A DNA stretch of 64,000 nt, from assembly GCF_003732425.1 (NCBI RefSeq), contig NZ_MOBX01000014.1, positions 958,723 to 1,022,722 of the forward strand, in the 5' to 3' direction. The translations under genes and the position numbers were made by a program. Every line of letters starts with the position of its first letter. The stretch's first letter is position 1. Positions 57,924 through 64,000 of this stretch are shown here, one piece after another. Below the pieces are notes generated by a model, which was not told the DNA's origin, searched no databases, and worked only from the letters and a program-made list of their open reading frames with translations. Origin of the DNA: Pseudomonas fluorescens. Its GTDB lineage: Bacteria; Pseudomonadota; Gammaproteobacteria; Pseudomonadales; Pseudomonadaceae.

Positions 57924-58292
57924 ATGTCCCGCCGTTTGCCCGTGATTTTGCTGTTCGTTCTGTTGCCGTTGTGGCTGGCCGCCAGTTATGGCGCGCGTTA
58001 TGGCTTTATGGAAGACGGAAAGTGGGTGGGCATCTGCGTCGAGGAGGCCAGCCGCTGGGAATGTCAGGTGCGTTCGAACCTGGGCTTGATGATTCACTTC
58101 AAGGTGTTGGGCTGGGCGGCACTGGGTGCGGCGTTGATCGGTTTTATCGTGCCCGGACGTGCAGGGTGGTGGCTTGCGGTGCTGGCGCTGGTGTTCGGGG
58201 TGCCGGCGCTGGCGTTGTACAACACCACGCTGGCGGTGTTTGCGTTGGTGATTGCCGGGTTGCGGTTGGTCCGCGAGTCCCGTACTGCCTGA
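57924..58292 (+). CDS. Small membrane protein, function unknown
   Basis: The 122-residue product has four hydrophobic segments (about 5-25, 53-75, 80-98 and 100-115), with a polar loop containing two cysteines (GICVEEASRWECQVRS) after the first. ATG 57924 follows a GGAG site (GATTGGAGTGTTTC); the open frame reaches 57855. The 224 bases before it hold no other gene. I do not recognise the family. Confidence 0.7.
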   Translation: MSRRLPVILLFVLLPLWLAASYGARYGFMEDGKWVGICVEEASRWECQVRSNLGLMIHFKVLGWAALGAALIGFIVPGRAGWWLAVLALVFGVPALALYNTTLAVFALVIAGLRLVRESRTA

Positions 58293-58300
58293 CAGTCAGT

Positions 58301-58377
58301 CTTCGCGAGCAGGCTCGCTTCCACAGGGAATTTGTGAACGCCACAGATCCAATGTGGGAGCGAGCCCGCTCGCGAAG
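58301..58377. repeat. REPIN, CTTCGCGAGCAGGCTCGCT class
   Basis: Inverted arms CTTCGCGAGCAGGCTCGCTT... and GAGCGAGCCCGCTCGCGAAG with single-base differences, spaced by about 29 bases; the centre (GAACGCCACAGATCCAATG) is the same as in 53689, so the two share a recent origin. Confidence 0.9.
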
Positions 58378-58399
58378 AGGCCTGATGCCACTCTGACGA

Positions 58400-59953
58400 T
58401 CAGCAGCTGCGAACACGCAGGCAGCGCCACAAAGCAGCCACCATCAACACGCTGACCAAGGCCCAACCCCACGCCTGCTGATTCTGCAAACCTTCCTGAT
58501 ACAGCTGCGGCGCAATGCCGGCGCCAACAATAAAGGTCAGCAGCGCAATCTCGCGACGCGGCACGCTGACCGGCCGGCACAGATAAACCAGCGCCGGCAG
58601 CACAAACGCCATGCTCGCAAAGCTGCGATAACGCGGATCGAATACCATCTCCAGCATCATCACTGCCGCTGCAAAACCAGCCGCCGCTACCAGCCACCCA
58701 GCGCGACGCTCCAGCAGATTGAACGCCCGTTCACGCCAGCCCGTGCGCGCACTCAGCGTCAATGCGGCGTGCGCCAGCACCAACAGATTCAACGCCGTCA
58801 GCAAGCCAACCCACACCCACTCACTGGCAAACCGCGTGGTTACCCGTGCCAGATCACCCCAGGCGCCAATCGAGCAAGCGGCGAGGGCGCCCAACAACGG
58901 CAACACCAGCGCCGAACGCGTGGTGCGAACGCGACCGCCAAGGATCAGCGTGCCAAGGAAAATCAACCCGCCGACCGCCAGCCATTCCTTCCAATACGGT
59001 ACGTTGGTCACCGGTCCGGCCAGCACGCCCTTGTCCTGACGATCGGCGTCAAACAAGCCCCAATACCCACCGACCGCGCCTTCACTGCCGCGCTTCCACG
59101 GTTGGTCAAACGCTTCGATCAGGTTGTAACGCCAGCCTTCCTTCTCGGCCATCGCGACAAAGCCACGAATGAACTTGGCCTCGTTGACCCGGCTCGGCAG
59201 GGCGGTCTCGCGCTGGCGGCCTTCGCTCGGCCAGCCGGTTTCGCCAATCATCACGTCTTTCGGTGCGAATTTATTGCCGAACACCTGACGCACATCGGCG
59301 ACATGTTGCAGGGCGACGTCAATGTTCGACGGATCATCCTCCCAGTACGGCAGCAGGTGAATGGTCAGGAAATCCACCACTGGCGCGACTTCCGGATGCT
59401 TGAGCCAGAACTCCCAGACATCGGCGTAGGTGACCGGTTGCTTGACCTGGCTCTTGACCTTATTGATCAGCTTCGCCAGTTGCGCACCCGTGACTTCCTT
59501 GCGCAGCAACGCTTCGTTACCGACGATCACCGCGCTGACCACGTCCGGGTTGGCGTTGGCCGATTTGATCAACAGGTCGACTTCTTTCTCGGTGTCCACC
59601 GGGTTGCTGTTGACCCAGGCGCCGATCATCAATTTCAGACCATGTTTGCGCGCTAGCTCCGGCAGCGCCTCAAGCCCCGTCATCGAATAGGTGCGAATGC
59701 ACTCGAAGCGTGTTGCCAGCAACGCGAGATCCGCGTCCATGCGCTCCGGGCGCAGCTTGAACGGCACGTCGAACGGCGATTGGTCTTTATCGAACGGGGT
59801 GTAGGAGGCGCACTGCAATTTATGCGTCGGGGTCGCGGCGTCGGGCAGGATCACCGGTTGGCCGAGGCCGTACCAGAAGCCACCGAGGGCAAACAGCCCC
59901 AGCAGGCAGGCGAAGAGATAGGGCAGAAAAGGAAAACGGGAAGTCGCGGACAT
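58400..59953 (-). CDS. Membrane-bound GH17-type beta-1,3-glucan transferase/hydrolase
   Basis: The 517-residue product has an N-terminal membrane helix (about 8-30), a periplasmic GH17 domain (about 45-310) with the acid/base E147 (VIVGNEALL) and nucleophile E238 (MIGETGWPSEGR), and about seven C-terminal membrane helices. GH17 proteins anchored this way modify beta-1,3-glucans, as in cyclic glucan synthesis. ATG 59953 is likely; the frame is open to 59995. It stands alone on its strand. Confidence 0.85.
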   Translation of the reverse strand: MSATSRFPFLPYLFACLLGLFALGGFWYGLGQPVILPDAATPTHKLQCASYTPFDKDQSPFDVPFKLRPERMDADLALLATRFECIRTYSMTGLEALPELARKHGLKLMIGAWVNSNPVDTEKEVDLLIKSANANPDVVSAVIVGNEALLRKEVTGAQLAKLINKVKSQVKQPVTYADVWEFWLKHPEVAPVVDFLTIHLLPYWEDDPSNIDVALQHVADVRQVFGNKFAPKDVMIGETGWPSEGRQRETALPSRVNEAKFIRGFVAMAEKEGWRYNLIEAFDQPWKRGSEGAVGGYWGLFDADRQDKGVLAGPVTNVPYWKEWLAVGGLIFLGTLILGGRVRTTRSALVLPLLGALAACSIGAWGDLARVTTRFASEWVWVGLLTALNLLVLAHAALTLSARTGWRERAFNLLERRAGWLVAAAGFAAAVMMLEMVFDPRYRSFASMAFVLPALVYLCRPVSVPRREIALLTFIVGAGIAPQLYQEGLQNQQAWGWALVSVLMVAALWRCLRVRSC

Positions 59954-60281
59954 GGTCAGGCCGAGTGGCTGCAAAGCGACGCATGTTACCTGCATTTATA
60001 AGGGGGTAGGTGGCTCGCATGATTTAGGCATGCAAAGTTCGGGCGGATTGTCTGGCGTCAAATATTCCGACGCCATTAATGGCCTTGTGATGTCGTTTCT
60101 CGTTGTCTTGAGGTCGCTGGCAGAGCAGGTCGACTGTGGCGTGAGGTTGATGATCAAACCATCAGTACTCCGCTGATGTTCTAACGAGTTTGCGGTCAGG
60201 CGTGATGGGGGCGCCGTGCACCATAACAATACGTTGACGCCGCCCGTCATCCGTCGGGCGCAGCATTTCGGGGAAGTAACG

Positions 60282-61133
60282 ATGAAGATGCGACGACTTT
60301 TAGGCGCAAGTGCTGCTCTGGTGCTTGCGATGAGCTCTACTTTCGCCAGCGCAGAGAAACAGACCCTGAACATCGGTTACGTTGACGGCTGGTCCGACAG
60401 CGTCGCGACCACCCACGTGGCGGCCGAAGTGATCAAGCAGAAACTTGGCTACGACGTGAAGCTTCAAGCCGTCGCTACCGGGATCATGTGGCAAGGCGTG
60501 GCCACCGGCAAACTCGACGCCATGCTCTCCGCTTGGCTGCCGGTGACCCACGGCGAATACTGGACGAAGAACAAAGATCAGGTCGTCGATTACGGCCCGA
60601 ACTTCAAGGATGCAAAAATCGGCCTGATCGTGCCGGAGTATGTAAAAGCCAAGTCCATCGAAGACCTGAAAACCGACGACACCTTCAAGAACCGCATCGT
60701 CGGCATCGATGCCGGTTCAGGCGTAATGCTCAAGACCGATCAGGCGATCAAGGATTACGGCCTCGACAAATACACCCTCAAGGCCAGTTCCGGCGCCGGC
60801 ATGATCGCCGAACTGACCCGTGCCGAGAAGAAAAACGAGTCCATCGCCGTCACCGGTTGGGTGCCGCACTGGATGTTTGCCAAGTGGAAACTGCGCTTCC
60901 TCGACGACCCGAAAGGCGTGTACGGCGCAGCTGAAACCGTGAACAGCATCGGCAGCAAGGAACTCGACGCCAAGGCGCCGGAAGTGGCCAAGTTCCTGAA
61001 GAACTTCCAGTGGGCGTCGAAGGACGAAATCGGCGAAGTGATGCTGGCGATTCAGGACGGTGCCAAGCCTGAAGCCGCGGCCAAGGATTGGGTCGCCAAA
61101 CACCCGGATCGCGTGGCTGACTGGACCAAATAA
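60282..61133 (+). CDS. Glycine betaine/choline-type ABC substrate-binding protein
   Basis: The 283-residue product has a signal peptide (1-25, ending ASA) and an OpuAC/ProX-like fold: TLNIGYVDGWSDSVATTHVAAEVI, GIMWQGVATGKLDAMLSAWLPVTH and VTGWVPHWMFAKWKLRFL, whose tryptophans are suited to a quaternary-amine cage. No permease or ATPase is adjacent, as in the Pseudomonas orphan binding proteins that share the CbcWV transporter. Ligand is inferred only. Confidence 0.87.
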   Translation: MKMRRLLGASAALVLAMSSTFASAEKQTLNIGYVDGWSDSVATTHVAAEVIKQKLGYDVKLQAVATGIMWQGVATGKLDAMLSAWLPVTHGEYWTKNKDQVVDYGPNFKDAKIGLIVPEYVKAKSIEDLKTDDTFKNRIVGIDAGSGVMLKTDQAIKDYGLDKYTLKASSGAGMIAELTRAEKKNESIAVTGWVPHWMFAKWKLRFLDDPKGVYGAAETVNSIGSKELDAKAPEVAKFLKNFQWASKDEIGEVMLAIQDGAKPEAAAKDWVAKHPDRVADWTK

Positions 61134-61152
61134 CCGCCACCCCGCTTTACCC

Positions 61153-61244
61153 CTGTAGGAGTGAGCCTGCTCGCGATAGCGTCCCGTCAGCTGATGAAAA
61201 TATCGACTGATAAAACGCCATCGCGAGCAGGCTCACTCCTACAG
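61153..61244. repeat. REPIN, CTGTAGGAGTGAGCCTGCTCG class
   Basis: Inverted arms CTGTAGGAGTGAGCCTGCTC...GCGATAGCG and CATCGCGAGCAGGCTCACTCCTACAG with a 35-base centre; lies downstream of the betaine-binding gene. Confidence 0.9.
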
Positions 61245-61374
61245 TTGTTTTGTGTGTACCGGAAATTGGCAAAAGTGTCATGGCGTTCTACTACTAAGGT
61301 CGTCTGTTCCCGCGCTCGCAGCCGCATACATTAGCTATGTTCCAACAATAATCTGTGCTGCGAGGATAAAAACA

Positions 61375-61686
61375 ATGAACGACAGCATTTACCTCTCGAT
61401 TCAAAACAGTCCCCGATTCAAGGAGCTGGTGCGAAAAAGGGAAAAGTTCGCCTGGATACTCTCGGCGATCATGCTCGGGCTCTACTCTGGCTTCATCCTT
61501 TTGATCGCTTACGGGCCTCACATACTGGGCGCCAAACTCAGTCCTGAATCCTCGATTACCTGGGGCATTCCGATCGGTGTCGGACTGATTCTTTCAGCAT
61601 TCATCCTCACCGGGATCTACGTGCGCCGCGCCAATGGCGAGTTTGACGACCTGAACAATGCGATTCTCAAGGAGGCTCAGCAATGA
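61375..61686 (+). CDS. DUF485 membrane protein (ActP partner)
   Basis: The 103-residue product has two membrane helices (about 24-47 and 62-86) in the DUF485 pattern: FKELVRKREKFAWILSAIML, then ITWGIPIGVGLILSAFILTGIYVRRAN. It is the small gene found before acetate permease in many bacteria (E. coli yjcH-actP). The ATG has a GAGGA site 10 bases upstream. The stop overlaps actP by four bases. Confidence 0.94.
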   Translation: MNDSIYLSIQNSPRFKELVRKREKFAWILSAIMLGLYSGFILLIAYGPHILGAKLSPESSITWGIPIGVGLILSAFILTGIYVRRANGEFDDLNNAILKEAQQ

Positions 61687-63341
61687 TCCGGCGTCTACTG
61701 GCTCTATTGAGTGTTGCGGCTTTCGCGCCCAATGTCTGGGCGGCTGACGCGTTGACGGGGGAGGTGGCCAAACAGCCGCTGAACATTCCGGCGATCCTGA
61801 TGTTCGTGGCGTTCGTTGGTGCGACGCTCTACATCACCTACTGGGCTTCGAAGAAAAACAATTCGGCGGCCGACTACTATGCGGCGGGCGGCAAGATCAC
61901 CGGGTTCCAGAACGGTCTGGCGATTGCCGGTGACTACATGTCGGCGGCGTCCTTCCTGGGGATTTCCGCGCTGGTGTTCACCTCCGGCTACGATGGCCTG
62001 ATCTACTCGATCGGCTTCCTGGTGGGCTGGCCGATCATTCTGTTCCTGATCGCCGAGCGCCTGCGTAACCTGGGCAAATACACCTTTGCCGACGTGGCGT
62101 CCTACCGCCTCGGGCAAACCCAGATCCGCACGCTTTCGGCCTGCGGTTCGCTGGTGGTGGTGGCGTTCTACCTGATCGCGCAAATGGTCGGTGCCGGCAA
62201 GCTGATCCAGCTGTTGTTCGGCCTCGATTACCACATTGCGGTGATCCTGGTCGGTGTGCTGATGTGCATGTACGTATTGTTCGGCGGCATGCTGGCGACC
62301 ACCTGGGTGCAGATCATCAAGGCGGTGTTGCTGCTGTCCGGTGCCTCCTTCATGGCTGTGATGGTGATGAAGCACGTCAACTTCGACTTCAACATGCTGT
62401 TTTCCGAGGCGATCAAGGTTCACCCGAAAGGTGAGGCGATCATGAGCCCGGGCGGTCTGGTGAAAGATCCGATCTCGGCGTTCTCCCTGGGTCTGGCGTT
62501 GATGTTCGGTACTGCGGGCCTGCCGCACATCCTGATGCGCTTCTTCACTGTGAGCGACGCCAAAGAAGCGCGTAAGAGCGTGCTGTACGCAACCGGTTTC
62601 ATCGGCTACTTCTACATCCTGACCTTCATCATCGGCTTCGGCGCGATTCTGTTGGTCAGCACCAATCCGGCCTTTAAAGATGCAGCGGGCGCTCTGCTCG
62701 GCGGCAATAACATGGCGGCGGTGCACCTGGCCAACGCGGTTGGCGGCAGCATCTTCCTTGGCTTTATCTCGGCCGTAGCGTTTGCGACCATTCTGGCGGT
62801 TGTGGCGGGTCTGACGCTGGCCGGTGCATCGGCGGTGTCTCACGACCTGTATGCCAGTGTGATCAAAAAGGGCAAGGCGAACGAGAAGGATGAGATTCGC
62901 GTCTCGAAGATCACCACTATCGCCTTGGCGGTGCTGGCGATTGGCTTGGGTATTCTGTTCGAAAGCCAGAACATCGCGTTCATGGTTGGCCTGGCGTTCT
63001 CGATCGCGGCGAGCTGCAACTTCCCGGTACTGCTGCTTTCGATGTACTGGAAGAAGCTGACCACTCGTGGCGCAATGATTGGCGGCTGGCTGGGGCTGGT
63101 GAGTGCGGTGGGTCTGATGATCCTCGGCCCTACCATCTGGGTGCAGATCCTGCATCACGAGAAGGCGATATTCCCTTACGAGTACCCGGCGTTGTTCTCG
63201 ATGATCATTGCCTTTGTGGGGATCTGGTTCTTCTCGATTACTGACAAGTCGGCGGCTGCGGACAATGAGCGGGCTCTGTTCTTCCCACAGTTTGTGCGTT
63301 CGCAGACTGGGTTGGGGGCGAGTGGGGCGGTTTCGCATTGA
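61683..63341 (+). CDS. actP: Cation/acetate symporter ActP
   Basis: ActP takes up acetate and glycolate with sodium. The 552-residue product has a signal-like N-terminus and about 13 membrane helices of the SSS family: AADYYAAGGKITGFQNGLAIAGDYMSAASFLG, RFFTVSDAKEARKSV and a central sodium-binding core. Its possible use of glycolate links it to the nearby glyoxylate genes, but it is not in their operon. A terminator follows at 63372. Confidence 0.95.
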   Translation: MIRRLLALLSVAAFAPNVWAADALTGEVAKQPLNIPAILMFVAFVGATLYITYWASKKNNSAADYYAAGGKITGFQNGLAIAGDYMSAASFLGISALVFTSGYDGLIYSIGFLVGWPIILFLIAERLRNLGKYTFADVASYRLGQTQIRTLSACGSLVVVAFYLIAQMVGAGKLIQLLFGLDYHIAVILVGVLMCMYVLFGGMLATTWVQIIKAVLLLSGASFMAVMVMKHVNFDFNMLFSEAIKVHPKGEAIMSPGGLVKDPISAFSLGLALMFGTAGLPHILMRFFTVSDAKEARKSVLYATGFIGYFYILTFIIGFGAILLVSTNPAFKDAAGALLGGNNMAAVHLANAVGGSIFLGFISAVAFATILAVVAGLTLAGASAVSHDLYASVIKKGKANEKDEIRVSKITTIALAVLAIGLGILFESQNIAFMVGLAFSIAASCNFPVLLLSMYWKKLTTRGAMIGGWLGLVSAVGLMILGPTIWVQILHHEKAIFPYEYPALFSMIIAFVGIWFFSITDKSAAADNERALFFPQFVRSQTGLGASGAVSH

Positions 63342-63371
63342 TCGCTTGATGCTTGTTTAAACGTTTTGCTG

Positions 63372-63404
63372 AATGCCCCGGTTGAGAGATCGGGGCATTT
63401 TTTG
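63372..63404 (+). terminator. Terminator after actP
   Basis: Stem AATGCCCCG / CGGGGCATT with a T-run, 31 bases after the actP stop. Confidence 0.9.
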
Positions 63405-63479
63405 TGGGCGGTTATCGGACTTGAGTGTGTTTTTTTGATTGGGTGTATATCCGTTGCTGCGGTAATGGCTGCTTAGGGT

Positions 63480-63730
63480 TCCGCCCTTACGGCGGGTCAC
63501 TTTTTCCAAACGCCGAAAAAGTAACCAAAAAGGCTTGCTCCTACGTGCGGCCCGCTCGCTGAGGCTCGGGGTTCCTTCGCTCCGGGATCGATCCGGGCGC
63601 AGCGCCTACGGTTTGCTTCGCTGCACCTCCTCTCGCTGTGTTTGGCTGCGCCAAACGGTCGCTGCGCTCCCACGCCCGGATCAATCCCTCCACTCAGCCT
63701 TCCGACGTCGCCCGTGGATCAAGATCAAGA
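63480..63730. repeat. Dispersed Pseudomonas intergenic repeat (TCACTTTTTCC / GAAAAAGTAACC)
   Basis: This gene-free stretch contains GGGTCACTTTTTCCAAACGC and CGAAAAAGTAACCAAAAAGG, a near-palindromic pair, followed by GGCTTGCTCCT and a GC-rich low-order region. I recognise it as a dispersed intergenic repeat of fluorescens-group genomes; related copies are the source of spurious DUF1534 calls in P. syringae. A 77-residue frame over it at 63535-63768 is not credible as a protein. Confidence 0.65.
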
Positions 63731-63807
63731 GCTGCAGCCGAGCTAACGCTCATCCTGTTGAGTGGTGAGGAGCGCGGCGTGGTCGGCTTTTGTTTTGTGA
63801 TGGATTT

Positions 63808-63957
63808 CCCCCTCACCCCAGCCCTCTCCCGAGGGAGAGGGAGCCGATTTGTGAGCTTTTCAGAATCTGAGTTCAACTCGGTATCGCACGTCGGCGTAGC
63901 TCTCCCAAACACCACGGTCAGTCCCCTCTCCCTCCGGGAGAGGGCTAGGGTGGGTAA
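63808..63957. repeat. Inverted repeat of CCCTCACCCCAGCCCTCTCC type
   Basis: Left arm CCCCTCACCCCAGCCCTCTC... at 63808 and right arm ...CTCTCCCTCCGGGAGAGGGC running to 63957, separated by a divergent centre. It is a widespread proteobacterial inverted repeat that forms a long hairpin. Confidence 0.75.
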
Positions 63958-64000
63958 AGACCGGGTACATCCTTTACGTTTGAGACCGGGGACATGGTTT
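63958..64000. other. Possible insertion-sequence terminal region at window edge
   Basis: The last bases contain GACCGGGTACATCC and GACCGGGGACATGG, two copies of a GACCGGGKACATSS word 26 bases apart, similar in style to the ends of IS481/IS3-group elements in Pseudomonas. The window ends before any transposase. Confidence 0.3.

Noticed and set aside
61704..63338. 544-codon minus-strand frame opposite actP
   Set aside because: It is a shadow of a membrane-protein gene with the usual Arg/His/Gln-rich composition and no domain.
63535..63768. Small frame in the repeat region after actP
   Set aside because: The sequence is a dispersed intergenic repeat; such frames give spurious protein families in Pseudomonas.

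Overview
The window comes from a Pseudomonas of the fluorescens group. The evidence is GC-rich coding sequence, a lateral flagellar/chemotaxis cluster in typical Pseudomonas order (fliMNOPQR-flhB, flhA-flhF-fleN-fliA, cheYZAB-motCD-parC-parP-cheW), a complete System I cytochrome c maturation operon, a glyoxylate carboligase operon, and many REP/REPIN palindromes with one RAYT transposase.

Layout. 1-4361: end of the flagellar export and switch operon (fliM tail, fliN, fliO, fliP, fliQ, fliR, flhB) closed by a strong terminator. 4395-8690: an accessory island separating flhB from flhA. It holds a DUF6124 gene with a long leader, two decayed DUF6124 copies, and an 854-residue Ig-like repeat protein. 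8751-15338: a sigma-54 promoter, then flhA, flhF, fleN, fliA, cheY, cheZ. 15393-23367: cheA, cheB, motC, motD, parC, parP, cheW and a DUF2802 gene. 23493-29720: a second accessory island with two tandem secreted Hvn-like proteins and two Ig-like genes on the opposite strand. 29844-31744: an orphan FlhB C-terminal domain protein and a FliK-like protein. 31942-38892: ccmABCDEFGHI. 38918-44465: a small lipoprotein, hicAB, an MFS exporter, a DUF5666-like protein, a sulfate-binding protein and a potassium channel. 44487-52284: a urea transporter, then (minus strand) gcl-hyi-glxR-ttuD-pykF. 52553-63341: GlcG-like protein, RAYT, RutR-like regulator, DUF808 protein, mlaA with a hydrolase, GH17 membrane protein, a betaine-binding protein, DUF485 protein and actP. 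63342-64000 holds no gene, only a terminator, dispersed repeats and a possible insertion-sequence end.

How parts work together. The flagellar genes build the export gate, place and number the polar flagellum (FlhF, FleN), switch on late genes (FliA), sense (CheA/W/Y/Z/B), localise the chemosensory array (ParC/ParP) and power swimming (MotC/MotD). The gcl operon turns two glyoxylate into tartronate semialdehyde, then glycerate, 2-phosphoglycerate and, through pyruvate kinase, pyruvate.

Most notable observation: three 18-28 bp palindromes built on CTGTCAG-N2-CTGACAG lie about 65-95 bp upstream of three accessory transcription units: the 854-residue Ig-like gene, the Hvn-like tandem and the 574-residue Ig-like gene. 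They look like 20-bp lux boxes, which suggests that the two islands form one LuxR-type (quorum or host-signal) regulon of related surface or exported proteins placed inside the motility cluster. No tRNA, rRNA or CRISPR array was seen.
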